A stretch of DNA of 64,000 bases from Streptomyces sp. CB02414 (lineage in GTDB: Bacteria > Actinomycetota > Actinomycetes > Streptomycetales > Streptomycetaceae). The notes under the pieces were generated by a model. The model searched no databases and had not been told where the DNA came from. It saw nothing but the letters and a program-made list of their open reading frames with translations. Below, one piece after another: positions 26,191 through 34,519 of this stretch (positions are counted from its first letter, which is position 1; each line of letters opens with the position of its first letter). Made by a program: the position numbers and the translations under genes. The DNA lies in assembly GCF_001905385.1 (NCBI RefSeq), contig NZ_LIPF01000006.1:310001-374000 (forward strand), in the 5' to 3' direction.

Positions 26191-27147
26191 GCCGAACAGG
26201 ACGGCGCACGCCACGAGCAGCCCGACCGCCCCGACCTTGAGCGTGTCCCCGCCCGGACCGCCGGCCCCGTCGTCGCCCCCGCCCGAGGCGTCGGAGCCGC
26301 CCCTGCCGGACCCGCCGCTCCCGCCCCCCGGCGCGTCCTCGGCCTTGACCGGGCTGTTCGTCCCCTCCATGCCGAGCAGCAGCTTCTTCCCGTCGGGGGT
26401 GTAGGTGACGGACTCGCCCTGTCCCAGCGGCACGCTGATCCGCCCCTTGCGCTGGATCTTCCCGCCGTTCCAGTCGTACCAGATGCCCCCGAGGTAGCCG
26501 CGCACGGCGAGCGTCTTCCCGTCCGGGGAGAAGGCGGCGTCGGTGGCCCACAGCTCTACGGGGGCGGCGCGCCGGAAGACGTTGGTGCCGGAGGCGGAGA
26601 GCTTCTCGGGTCCCTCGTACAGGTGCCCGCCGTTCTCGTTCTTGTCGATGATGTAGACCCGCCCGGTCTTCGGGTGGACGGCCATCGACTCGGCGTCGCG
26701 CGCGCCGTCCGCGTACTTCACGACGTACTGGGTCGCCTGGACCGTCTGGTCCTTCAGCTCCGCCGGCTCGGGCAGCTCGTAGATCCACACGTACGGCCAG
26801 GTGCCGCCGAGGTTGTCGCCGATGTCGCCGACGAAGATCTTGTTGCCGGGGCCGATGGAGATCGCCTCGACGTCCCGGGGCGTGCCCACGCCGGAAAGGG
26901 CGACCCGGGCGACGGTCTCGCCGGTGGAGCCGTCCACGGCGTAGAGGTAGGGGCCGTTGTCCTGGTCGTTGTGCGTCCAGTAGACGCCGGGGTGGAGGCG
27001 GGAGGCGGCGAGGCCGCTGGACTCGGTGATGCGCGGGTCCCTGATCGTGAAGCCGTCGCTCCCGTCGTCCCCGTCGGCGGCGGAGGCGGGCACGGCCAAC
27101 GCACCCACGAGGAGGGCCGAGGCGAGGAGGGCGAGAGATCGGCGCAT
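26164..27147 (-). CDS. Secreted, C-terminally membrane-anchored beta-propeller-like protein
   Basis: A 327-residue protein. A signal peptide (MRRSLALLASALLVGALAVPASA) is followed by a domain with repeated propeller-type strands: VYWTHNDQDNGPYLYAVD, KIFVGDIGDN, GRVYIIDKNENGGHLYEG, KTLAVRGY. A glycine/serine-rich linker (about 270-300), one membrane segment (VGAVGLLVACAVLFGL) and a basic tail RRVFRRR end it, so the propeller sits outside and is anchored at the C-terminus. There is no LPxTG motif. The start at 27147 begins the signal peptide; the frame is open to 27192. Function unknown. Confidence 0.8.
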   Translation of the reverse strand: MRRSLALLASALLVGALAVPASAADGDDGSDGFTIRDPRITESSGLAASRLHPGVYWTHNDQDNGPYLYAVDGSTGETVARVALSGVGTPRDVEAISIGPGNKIFVGDIGDNLGGTWPYVWIYELPEPAELKDQTVQATQYVVKYADGARDAESMAVHPKTGRVYIIDKNENGGHLYEGPEKLSASGTNVFRRAAPVELWATDAAFSPDGKTLAVRGYLGGIWYDWNGGKIQRKGRISVPLGQGESVTYTPDGKKLLLGMEGTNSPVKAEDAPGGGSGGSGRGGSDASGGGDDGAGGPGGDTLKVGAVGLLVACAVLFGLRRVFRRR

Positions 27148-27258
27148 GCGCCAAGCCTGCCATCCCGCGCGGCCGTTCACGGTGACGGTCACGCTGCGTG
27201 GCCGGGCTCACATAGCGACGGTCAGGCGCATCGTCCGTGCATCGTCCATGATGAGCGG

Positions 27259-27939
27259 ATGCTCAGGTTCATGTTCGTCGGTGACTCCATGACGATAGGG
27301 AGCGCAGGCGAACACACGTGGCGCTACCGTCTGTGGCAGCACCTGCGCGACTCCTACGGCCGGCCCTTCACGTTCGTGGGCCCGCGCGAGACGCTGCACG
27401 ACCCGTCGACGGACGAGCCGGTCTCGTACGCCTACGCCGACCCGGACTTCCCCCGCGCGCACCTGGCGGGCTGGGGCGAGGGGTGGCACCACATGACCCC
27501 GGTCATCGCCGAGACGGTACGCGCCTGCCGCGCGGACGTGCTCCTGGTCTCCCTCGGCCTCATCGACCTCGGCTTCTACACCAACGCGGAGCAGACCGCC
27601 GACAACGTCCGCGCCTTCGTGGCGAACGCCCGCTCGGCGAACCCGCGCGTGCGCACGGCCGTGATGCCGGTGCTGCACAACATCCGGGTGGACGCCGACG
27701 AGACCTTCGCCGGGCAGGTCCACCGCTTCAACGACCTCCTCGCGAAGACGGTCGCCGACCTCGACGCACCCGGCTCCCCGCTGCTGCTGGTCCCGCCGCC
27801 GACGGCGTACGACTTCCACACGGACACCTACGACGGCACGCATCCCAACGAGAGCGGCGAGCACCGGATCGCGGGCGCGTTCGCGGAGGCGCTGCACGAG
27901 GAGTGGGAGCTGGGCGGGCCGTACTGCGCCTTTTCGTAG
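27259..27939 (+). CDS. SGNH/GDSL-type hydrolase
   Basis: A 226-residue SGNH-fold esterase. Block I is FMFVGDSMTIG with the catalytic serine (Ser10), a conserved Gly/Asp segment is LVSLGLIDLGFYTN, and block V DGTHPNESGEHRIA carries the Asp-x-x-His pair. There is no signal peptide, so it acts in the cytoplasm unless the start is wrong. The ATG at 27259 is preceded by a weak GAGCGG. Substrate unknown; related proteins act on carbohydrate or short acyl esters. Confidence 0.85.
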   Translation: MLRFMFVGDSMTIGSAGEHTWRYRLWQHLRDSYGRPFTFVGPRETLHDPSTDEPVSYAYADPDFPRAHLAGWGEGWHHMTPVIAETVRACRADVLLVSLGLIDLGFYTNAEQTADNVRAFVANARSANPRVRTAVMPVLHNIRVDADETFAGQVHRFNDLLAKTVADLDAPGSPLLLVPPPTAYDFHTDTYDGTHPNESGEHRIAGAFAEALHEEWELGGPYCAFS

Positions 27940-28047
27940 GCGCCCGCGCCTCTGGCATATGCGCGTCCCCCGTGTCCCGGTCGCCGTGCGTATCGTTGTA
28001 CCGCGCGGCTGCTCCCGCCCGTGGGACAGCCGGGGAGGAGTGCCACG

Positions 28048-28635
28048 ATGACCGTCGTTGACGACAGGATCGCCATGGCCGATGCCAACACCCAGCGCCT
28101 GGACGAGTGGTTCGAGCGGCTGGAGCGGATGCCCGTCCCCGAAGGATTCAGGGTCGAGATCGTCGGGGGCAACGTCCACATGACACCGCAGCGCCGCACC
28201 CACCACAAGATCATCCGCCGTATCGAACGAGCCATCGAAGACCGCTTCGGTATGGACGTCGAACTCTTCTCGGACGTCCGCATCGACTTCCCGGGACTCG
28301 GGAACGCCTTCTGCCCCGACGTGGCCAAGTTCCGTGACGGGGCGGAGGAGGACGAAACGGGCCACTGGCGCTACGAGGACGTCGAGTTCGTAGCCGAGGT
28401 CATCTCCAAAGGCACCGCCGCCAACGACTACGGCCCCAAGAAACTCGCCTACGCCACCGCGGAGGTCCCGCTCTACCTCATCGCCGACCCGTACCAGGGC
28501 CGCTGCCACATCTTCACGCACCCCAAGGACGGCGACTACACCACCGAGACCCGCGTCGCCTTCGGACAGGAACTGGACCTCACCGACACCGTCCTCGGCC
28601 TCACCCTCAGGACCGACACCTTCCCCCGCGACTGA
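28048..28635 (+). CDS. Uma2 family endonuclease-fold protein (DUF820)
   Basis: A 195-residue Uma2/DUF820 protein. The family elements are GFRVEIVGGNVHMTP (first acidic residue), FCPDVAKFRDG (central PD) and VEFVAEVISKGTAANDYGPKKLAYA, where the E-x-x-S/K forms the PD-(D/E)XK nuclease-like active site. ATG at 28048 with a strong GGGGAGGAG site. Streptomyces genomes carry many copies; the cellular role is not established. No toxin or methylase partner is adjacent. Confidence 0.9.
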   Translation: MTVVDDRIAMADANTQRLDEWFERLERMPVPEGFRVEIVGGNVHMTPQRRTHHKIIRRIERAIEDRFGMDVELFSDVRIDFPGLGNAFCPDVAKFRDGAEEDETGHWRYEDVEFVAEVISKGTAANDYGPKKLAYATAEVPLYLIADPYQGRCHIFTHPKDGDYTTETRVAFGQELDLTDTVLGLTLRTDTFPRD

Positions 28636-28652
28636 CCGACCGAACCCGCTTG

Positions 28653-28670
28653 CCTGGAGCGCACTCCAAG
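28653..28670. promoter_or_regulatory. MerR/NmlR-type operator upstream of the aldo/keto reductase
   Basis: CCTGGAG (28653-28659) and CTCCAAG (28664-28670) form a 7-4-7 inverted repeat with one mismatch, similar to the CTTGGAG...CTCCAAG sites used by MerR-family aldehyde or thiol sensors such as NmlR/AdhR. It lies between a TTGCCT (28650-28655) and a TTGGCT (28674-28679), an 18-base spacing consistent with a MerR-type promoter. No MerR gene is adjacent. Confidence 0.55.
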
Positions 28671-28687
28671 CCGTTGGCTTGGAGACC

Positions 28688-29680
28688 ATGGAGTACACGC
28701 AGCTGGGACGCACAGGACTCAAGGTCAGCCGGCTCGTCCTCGGGACGATGAACTTCGGTCCGCAGACCGACGAGGCCGACAGCCACGCCATCATGGACGC
28801 GGCACTGGACGCCGGCATCAACTTCTTCGACACCGCCAACGTGTACGGCTGGGGCGAGAACAAGGGCCGCACCGAGGAGATCATCGGCAACTGGTTCGCC
28901 CAGGGCGGCGACCGGCGCGACAAGACCGTGATCGCCACCAAGGTGTACGGCAACATGGGCGCCGACGGCGAGGCGTGGCCGAACCACGACAAGCTGTCCG
29001 CCGTGAACATCCGGCGGGCGGTCGACGCCAGTCTGAAGCGGCTCCAAACCGACCGCATCGACCTCTACCAGTTCCACCACATCGACCGCTCCACCGGCTT
29101 CGACGAGATCTGGCAAGCCGTCGACACGCTGGTGCAGCAGGGCAAGGTGCTGTACGCCGGGTCGTCGAACTTCCCGGGCTACAAGATCGCCCAGGCCAAC
29201 GAGACCGCCGCCCGGCGCGGCGGCACCATCGGGCTGGTCAGCGAGCAGTGCCTGTACAACCTGGCCGAGCGCCGCGCCGAGATGGAGGTGATTCCGGCCG
29301 CGCAGGACTACGGCCTGGGCGTCATCCCGTGGTCGCCGCTGCACGGCGGGCTGCTCGGCGGCGTGATCAAGAAGGAGGTCCAGGGCGGGCGCCGCGCCTC
29401 CGGCCGGGCGGCCGACACCCTGGCCGACCCGGCGAAGCGGGCTCAGATCCAGGCGTACGAGGACCTGCTCGACAAGCACGGCGTCGAGCCCGGCGAGGCC
29501 GCGCTGGCCTGGCTGCTGACCCGGCCCGGCGTGACCGGCCCGATCGTCGGCCCGCGCACGGCCGAGCAGCTCACGTCGGCGCTGCGGGCCGCGGAGCTGG
29601 AGCTGTCGGACGAGCTGCTGGCCGGGCTGGACGAGATCTTCCCGGGGCCGGGGCCCTCGCCGGAGGCGTTCGCCTGGTAG
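28688..29680 (+). CDS. Aldo/keto reductase
   Basis: A 330-residue AKR-fold NADPH-dependent reductase. The tetrad is visible: Asp48 in FFDTANVYGWG, Tyr53, Lys85 in ATKVYG and His130 in LYQFHH. The C-terminal cofactor loop is GVTGPIVGPRTAEQL. The ATG at 28688 has TTGGAG eight bases upstream; a TTG at 28679 in frame is less likely. It probably reduces reactive aldehydes or ketones. The MerR-type operator directly upstream suggests induction by electrophiles or aldehydes. Confidence 0.9.
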   Translation: MEYTQLGRTGLKVSRLVLGTMNFGPQTDEADSHAIMDAALDAGINFFDTANVYGWGENKGRTEEIIGNWFAQGGDRRDKTVIATKVYGNMGADGEAWPNHDKLSAVNIRRAVDASLKRLQTDRIDLYQFHHIDRSTGFDEIWQAVDTLVQQGKVLYAGSSNFPGYKIAQANETAARRGGTIGLVSEQCLYNLAERRAEMEVIPAAQDYGLGVIPWSPLHGGLLGGVIKKEVQGGRRASGRAADTLADPAKRAQIQAYEDLLDKHGVEPGEAALAWLLTRPGVTGPIVGPRTAEQLTSALRAAELELSDELLAGLDEIFPGPGPSPEAFAW

Positions 29681-29734
29681 CTGAGCGCGCAGCGCGGTGA
29701 CGTGGTGAGCGGGGCGGCGGCGCCCACGGCCAGG

Positions 29735-29821
29735 TCAGCCGAGGGCCGCCGCCACCGCCACCACCACGAGCATCAGCACGAGCACACCGGCCATGATCCG
29801 GTTACGGGTCTTCGGGTCCAC
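29735..29821 (-). CDS. 28-residue single-span membrane peptide
   Basis: A very small gene starting GTG at 29821, with GGGGA five bases upstream, ten bases after the ThpR stop codon. The product has a charged head (DPKTRNR) and one hydrophobic segment (IMAGVLVLMLVVVAVAAALG). Its close spacing behind thpR and clean membrane-peptide design support a real gene. No family was assigned. Peptides of this type can tune membrane proteins; no partner is evident. Confidence 0.55.
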   Translation of the reverse strand: MDPKTRNRIMAGVLVLMLVVVAVAAALG

Positions 29822-29831
29822 GTCCCCGAGC

Positions 29832-30404
29832 CTAACCGGACGCGCCGAGCGGGCTGCGGGCGACCGTCTCGTAACGGGGCTGCTCGCCCGGCACCCCGGA
29901 CCTCGGCAGGTTGCTGCGCACCAGTGCGAGGTCGGTGACCGTCCAGGTACGGCTGGTGAAGCCGTCCAGGGCATCGACGTACGGTCGCGTGTCGTACGCC
30001 TCCCGGCTGCGGGCCACCGTCAGGTGGGGCTTGTAGCGCCGGTGCTCCCCCATCTCGACGCCCGCCCTGCGCCCCGCCGACTCCGCCCGGTCGGCGAGCA
30101 GCCGCAGCGTCGCCAGGTCACCCTCCGCACCGGTCCACAGGGCCCGCCCGTGTCCGAACTGGCCGCCTCCGCGCAACGCCAACCCGAAGGGGGCGGTGCG
30201 GTGGGCCGCCCGCTGCAGGCGGGCCGACACGTCCGGTACGAGGTCGTCGTCGACCTCTCCGTAGAAGGCGAGGGTGAAGTGCCAGCCGGGACGACCGGTC
30301 CAGCGCAGCTCCTCCGCACCGGGCAGCCTCTTCAGCGCCGCCACCTCGGCGGCGAGGGCGGCGGTGACGTCCTCGGGGGGCAGTACGGCGGCGAACAGTC
30401 TCAT
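29832..30404 (-). CDS. thpR: RNA 2',3'-cyclic phosphodiesterase (2H superfamily)
   Basis: A 190-residue 2H phosphoesterase. The two signature motifs are HFTLAF (His42-x-Thr44) and HLTVAR (His127-x-Thr129). It hydrolyses 2',3'-cyclic phosphate ends of RNA and was formerly called 2'-5' RNA ligase. The N-terminus MRLFAAVLPPEDV is family-typical. It is likely co-transcribed with the 28-residue membrane peptide just downstream; the MFS gene upstream on the same strand ends 34 bases before its start. Confidence 0.9.
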   Translation of the reverse strand: MRLFAAVLPPEDVTAALAAEVAALKRLPGAEELRWTGRPGWHFTLAFYGEVDDDLVPDVSARLQRAAHRTAPFGLALRGGGQFGHGRALWTGAEGDLATLRLLADRAESAGRRAGVEMGEHRRYKPHLTVARSREAYDTRPYVDALDGFTSRTWTVTDLALVRSNLPRSGVPGEQPRYETVARSPLGASG

Positions 30405-30438
30405 GGCAGCACCCTGTCAGACCCTTCCCGCCCGGCCC

Positions 30439-31800
30439 CTACGCCGCCGGCGCCAGCTCCTCCCGCCGCTCACGCGGCACGAACCGCACCTGCGGGTGTC
30501 CCCGGTGCCAGCCCACCGACAGGCGCAGGTTGCCGACGCGGGCCAGGATCAGGCCGATGACGAGCGCGGCCGTCGCCGCCACCGCGCCGCCCGCGGCGAA
30601 GCCCGCGCGGGCGCCGTAGGTGTCGGTGACCCAGCCGACGATCGGGGCGCCGACCGGGGAGCCGCCGAGGAAGACCATCATGTAGAGGGACATGACGCGG
30701 CCCCGCATGGCCGGGTCGGTGGACATCTGGATGCTGGTGTTGGCGGTGACGTTGACCGTCATGCTGAAGACGCCGATCGGGACCATCAGCAGCGCGAACA
30801 GCCACAGCTCGGGGACCGTCGCCGCCACCATCTCCAGGGCGCCGAAGGCGAGCGCCGCCGCGATCAGGACCCGCAGGCGGGCCGTGCCGCGCCGGGCGGC
30901 GAGCAGGGCGCCGGCCACCGAACCGACGGCCATGAGGGTGTTGAAGAGGCTGTAGGCGCCGGCCCCGGCGTGGAAGACGTCGTCGGCGAAGGCGGACAGG
31001 AAGACCGGGAAGTTGAAGCCGAAGGTGCCGATGAAACCGACCAGAGTGATGGTCCAGATCAACTCGGGGCGTCCGGCGACGTAGTGCAGGCCCTCCCGCA
31101 GCTGGCCCTTGCCGCGCGGCGTGCGCTCGACGGCGTGCAGTTCCCGGGCGCGCATCAGCAGCAGGCAGCTCAGCGGCGCGACGAAGGACAGGCCGTTGGC
31201 GAGGAACGCCCAGCCGGTGCCCACCCCGGTGATCATCAGACCGGCGACGGCGGGGCCGACCAGGCGGGCGGACTGGAAGTTGGCCGAGTTGAGGCTGACC
31301 GCGTTCTGGAGCTGGTCGCGGCCGACGAGCTCGGCGACGAAGGACTGGCGGGCCGGGTTGTCGACCACGGTGGCCAGGCCCATCGCGAAGGCGGCGACGT
31401 AGACATGCCAGACCTGCACGTGGCCGGTGAGGGTGAGAACGGCGAGGAAGAGCGCGGTCACCGCCATCGAGGACTGCGTGACCAGCAGCGCGGGGCGCTT
31501 GCGCAGGCGGTCGACGAGGACACCGCCGTAGAGGCCGAAGAGCAGCATCGGCAGGAACTGCAGGGCGGTGGTGATGCCGACGGCGGCCGAGGAGCCGGTG
31601 AGGCTCAGCACCAGCCAGTCCTGGGCGATGCGCTGCATCCAGGTGCCGATGTTCGAGACGACCTGGCCCGTGAAGAACAGGCGGTAGTTCCTGACCTTCA
31701 GGGAGGCGAACATCGAGGTCTTACGACGAGTGCCGGGGGTGGTCGGGTCGTCGTGGCCGTCGGGTGCGGGGGCGGAAGCTGCTCCGGGTCCCGTACTCAA
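30439..31800 (-). CDS. Major facilitator superfamily exporter
   Basis: A 453-residue MFS protein with about twelve membrane segments, of the enterobactin-exporter-like (MFS_3) branch: FRNYRLFF-type start (KVRNYRLFFTGQVVSNIGTW), GLYGGVLVDRLRKRP in the 2-3 loop and FNTLMAVGSVAGALLAARRG centrally. The start is TTG at 31800 with a strong GAGGAGG site twelve bases upstream; a fallback is ATG 31713. It lies 27 bases downstream of a MarR gene on the same strand, the usual repressor-exporter pairing for multidrug efflux. Confidence 0.88.
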   Translation of the reverse strand: MSTGPGAASAPAPDGHDDPTTPGTRRKTSMFASLKVRNYRLFFTGQVVSNIGTWMQRIAQDWLVLSLTGSSAAVGITTALQFLPMLLFGLYGGVLVDRLRKRPALLVTQSSMAVTALFLAVLTLTGHVQVWHVYVAAFAMGLATVVDNPARQSFVAELVGRDQLQNAVSLNSANFQSARLVGPAVAGLMITGVGTGWAFLANGLSFVAPLSCLLLMRARELHAVERTPRGKGQLREGLHYVAGRPELIWTITLVGFIGTFGFNFPVFLSAFADDVFHAGAGAYSLFNTLMAVGSVAGALLAARRGTARLRVLIAAALAFGALEMVAATVPELWLFALLMVPIGVFSMTVNVTANTSIQMSTDPAMRGRVMSLYMMVFLGGSPVGAPIVGWVTDTYGARAGFAAGGAVAATAALVIGLILARVGNLRLSVGWHRGHPQVRFVPRERREELAPAA

Positions 31801-31827
31801 AAAGGTTCGCCTCCTCGTCGGTGCTGC

Positions 31828-32265
31828 TTACACGTGGGCCAGCTTCTCGAGCACGGGGGCGGCGGCGCGCAGGGCCGCCCACTCCTCCTCGTCGAGTCCC
31901 TCGACCAGCGTGGCCAGGAACGCGTTCCGCTTGCGGCGGCTCTCCTCGAGCATCACCACGGCCTGCTCGGTCTGCGTCACGACCTTCTGGCGCCGGTCCT
32001 CGGGATGCGGCTCCAGCCGGACCAGCCCCTTCGCCTCCAGCAGCGCCACGATGCGGGTCATCGACGGCGGCTGGACGTGTTCCTTGCGGGCGAGCTCGCC
32101 CGGGGTCGCGCTGCCGCAGTTGGACAGGGTCCCCAGCACCGACATCTCGGTCGGACTGAGCGACTCGTCGACCCGCTGGTGCTTGAGCCGACGGGACAAC
32201 CGCATCACGGCGGAGCGCAGGGAGTTCACGGCGGCGGCGTCGTCGCCATGCTTGAGGTCCGGCAT
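31828..32265 (-). CDS. MarR-family transcriptional regulator
   Basis: A 145-residue MarR protein. The winged helix comprises SPTEMSVLGTLSNCGSATPGELARKEHVQPPSMTRIVALLEAKG (across residues about 37-80) and the wing RLEPHPEDRRQKVV; flanking helices give dimerisation. It probably represses itself and the MFS exporter immediately downstream. The spacer ahead of it contains an AT-richer stretch, ttagcgtaactcattagtc (32270-32288), a likely promoter/operator. Confidence 0.9.
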   Translation of the reverse strand: MPDLKHGDDAAAVNSLRSAVMRLSRRLKHQRVDESLSPTEMSVLGTLSNCGSATPGELARKEHVQPPSMTRIVALLEAKGLVRLEPHPEDRRQKVVTQTEQAVVMLEESRRKRNAFLATLVEGLDEEEWAALRAAAPVLEKLAHV

Positions 32266-32421
32266 GTTCCTTAGCGTAACTCATTAGTCTGGCGAAATAC
32301 CACCGCACAACCGCCCGCGTGCCCGTGACGCCCGCCACTGAAACCCGCAGTTCACCCGTACGAGTGAGTCGTTTCCGGAAATCGGAGCACCACCCGTCCG
32401 GTGGGGGTGACCCTCGTGCCC

Positions 32422-32604
32422 ATGGGGACCAGCGTGCTCAGCCTGCGGATAGACGGGGAGCTGCTCGACCGGCTCCGGCACCATGCGGCGAAAAGAGGAA
32501 TGAGCGTCCAGGACTATGTCGTCCGGACGCTCATCCGTGATGACTTCGACGAGCGGTTCCAGTCCGCCGTGGAGGAGACGGAACGGTTCTACGGGGTCAC
32601 GTGA
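32422..32604 (+). CDS. Small ribbon-helix-helix protein
   Basis: A 60-residue protein: a short beta strand (TSVLSLRIDGEL) followed by two helices (LLDRLRHHAAKRGMSVQDYVVRTL), the Arc/CopG ribbon-helix-helix layout, and an acidic tail (DDFDERFQSAVEETERFY). The ATG at 32422 was preferred over GTG 32401, which adds a non-conserved leader. RHH proteins are often antitoxins, but no toxin gene is next to it; the neighbours are a MarR gene and a purine permease. It may act as a stand-alone DNA-binding protein. Confidence 0.75.
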   Translation: MGTSVLSLRIDGELLDRLRHHAAKRGMSVQDYVVRTLIRDDFDERFQSAVEETERFYGVT

Positions 32605-32620
32605 GCGTGCCCCGCACGGG

Positions 32621-34078
32621 TCAGGTCAGGCCCAGGGCCGGCATCAGGTAGTAGAAGGCGAAGACCGCCGACACCGCGTACATCGTGACCGGGACCTCGC
32701 GGCCCCGCCCGACGGCCAGGCGCAGCACGGAGAAGGCGATGAAGCCCATGCCGATGCCGTTGGTGATCGAGTAGGTGAACGGCATCATCAGCATCGTCAG
32801 GAACGCCGGGATGGCGATCGTGAAGTCGCTCCAGTCGATCTCCCCGATCGAACCGGCCAGGATCAGGAAGCCGACCGCGACCAGCGCCGGGGTGGCCGCC
32901 TGGGACGGCACCATCGTGGCGACCGGCGTGAGGAACAGGGCCAGGGCGAACAGCCCGCCGCTGACGATGTTCGCGAAGCCGGTGCGGGCACCCTCGCCGA
33001 CGCCGGCCGTGGACTCCACGAAGCAGGTCGTCGCCGACGCGGAGCTGGCACCGCCGGTGGCGACCGCGATGCCGTCGACGAACAGGACCTTGTTGATGCC
33101 CGGCATCTGGCCCTCGCCGTCGGTCAGCTTCGCCTCGTCGCTGACCGCCATGATCGTGCCCATCGCGTCGAAGAAGCACGACAGCAGGACGGTGAACACG
33201 AACAGCACCCCGGTCAGGATGCCGACCTTCTCGAACCCGCCGAACAGGCTGACCTCGCCGACCAGGCCGAAGTCCGGGGTGGCGACCGGGTTGCCGGGCC
33301 ACTCGGGGGTGGTCAGGCCCCAGGAGGGGACGTCGGCGACCAGGTTGATGACCATCGCTACGACGGTCATCACGACGATCGAGATCAGGATCGCGCCGGG
33401 GGTCTTGCGGACGATCAGCGCCAGGGTGAGCAGCACACCGAGGACGAAGACCAGCACCGGCCAGCCGAGCAGATGGCCGCCCGTGCCCAGCTGGAGCGGG
33501 ACGGTGGTCTGCGCGGCGTCCGGCATCCGGGTGACGAACCCGGAGTCGACGAGGCCGATCAGCAGGATGAACAGACCGATGCCGATCGCGATGGCCTTGC
33601 GCAGTCCGTGGGGCACGGCGTTCATGACGCGCTCGCGCAGGCCGGTGGCGACCAGCAGCATCACGACGAAACCGGCGAGCACCACCATGCCCATGGCGTC
33701 CGGCCAGGACATCCGCGGGGCGAGCTGGAGGGCGACGACGGAGTTCACGCCGAGACCGGCGGCGAGCGCGATCGGGACGTTGCCGATGACGCCCATCAGG
33801 AGCGTGGTGAAGGCCGCCGTGAGGGCGGTCGCGGTGACCAGCTGACCGTTGTCGAGCTGGTTGCCGTACATGTCCTTCGCGCTGCCCAGGATGATCGGGT
33901 TCAGCACGATGATGTAGGCCATCGCGAAGAAGGTGGCGAAGCCGCCGCGGATCTCACGGGACAGGGTGCTGCCGCGCTCGGAGATCTTGAAGTAGCGGTC
34001 GAGGCCGTTCTGCGGGGGCCGCCGGTCTTCCGGCGACTCGGGGGACGGGGGGACCTTGGCGGAGGCCGAGGTGGGCAT
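32621..34078 (-). CDS. NCS2-family purine permease (AzgA-like)
   Basis: A 485-residue permease of the AzgA/GhxP branch, with the family start FFAMAYIIVLNPIIL, GLGVNSVVA (TM3), VLLSCFFDAMGTIMAVSDEA and TGGASSASATTCFVESTAGVGEGARTGF (TM8-TM10, split). It imports adenine, guanine or hypoxanthine by proton symport. ATG at 34078 with GAGG upstream. The 180-bp leader region contains a small inverted repeat (CCAACA...TGTTGG, near 34094-34120) but no recognisable purine riboswitch. It transcribes away from the DUF2530 gene. Confidence 0.9.
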   Translation of the reverse strand: MPTSASAKVPPSPESPEDRRPPQNGLDRYFKISERGSTLSREIRGGFATFFAMAYIIVLNPIILGSAKDMYGNQLDNGQLVTATALTAAFTTLLMGVIGNVPIALAAGLGVNSVVALQLAPRMSWPDAMGMVVLAGFVVMLLVATGLRERVMNAVPHGLRKAIAIGIGLFILLIGLVDSGFVTRMPDAAQTTVPLQLGTGGHLLGWPVLVFVLGVLLTLALIVRKTPGAILISIVVMTVVAMVINLVADVPSWGLTTPEWPGNPVATPDFGLVGEVSLFGGFEKVGILTGVLFVFTVLLSCFFDAMGTIMAVSDEAKLTDGEGQMPGINKVLFVDGIAVATGGASSASATTCFVESTAGVGEGARTGFANIVSGGLFALALFLTPVATMVPSQAATPALVAVGFLILAGSIGEIDWSDFTIAIPAFLTMLMMPFTYSITNGIGMGFIAFSVLRLAVGRGREVPVTMYAVSAVFAFYYLMPALGLT

Positions 34079-34259
34079 GCGAGGACCTCATCACCAACAG
34101 GTTCCCCCACGGCCTTGTTGGCGTTTCCTACGAATGAAAGCGGTCAGAGACAAACGGGTTCAGTATGAACGTATGAGCCCCTGATCGCTATCTCCGCGCG
34201 TAGACCTGGGGTGGCGGCGCCCCGTCGGACCGCCGCCGGGCGCCTCGTAAGCTGTACGC

Positions 34260-34514
34260 ATGACGAAGTGGACACCCACGCACGAGGCACCGGAGCCCCT
34301 GGAGGGCCCCGTGGTTCCGACCATCGTCGGCGGCACCGTCCTGTGGTTCGTCCTCTTCCTGGCGCAGCTGCCCTTCTACGGCTGGTTCGACGACCACGGG
34401 CACACCTGGTGGGTGTGGACCTGCCTGGCCGGCGCCGGGCTCGGCCTGATCGGCATCTGGTACGTGCGCAAGCGCGACGCGGCCCTCAAACGGGCCGCAC
34501 GGGACGCGGGCTGA
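34260..34514 (+). CDS. DUF2530 membrane protein
   Basis: An 84-residue protein with two membrane segments (VVPTIVGGTVLWFVLFLAQL and WTCLAGAGLGLIGIWYV) and a basic tail (RKRDAALKRAARD). The N-terminus WTPTHEAPEPLEGPVVPT is typical of DUF2530, an actinobacterial family of unknown function. It is followed after six bases by a GNAT gene, suggesting one transcript. Confidence 0.85.
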   Translation: MTKWTPTHEAPEPLEGPVVPTIVGGTVLWFVLFLAQLPFYGWFDDHGHTWWVWTCLAGAGLGLIGIWYVRKRDAALKRAARDAG

Positions 34515-34519
34515 CGCCC

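Noticed and set aside
32422..32604. Toxin-antitoxin module based on the ribbon-helix-helix protein
   Set aside because: No toxin-sized ORF overlaps or follows it; the next gene is a convergent permease.
34079..34259. Purine riboswitch upstream of the NCS2 permease
   Set aside because: No conserved purine-aptamer loops were seen; only a short CCAACA/TGTTGG hairpin is present.
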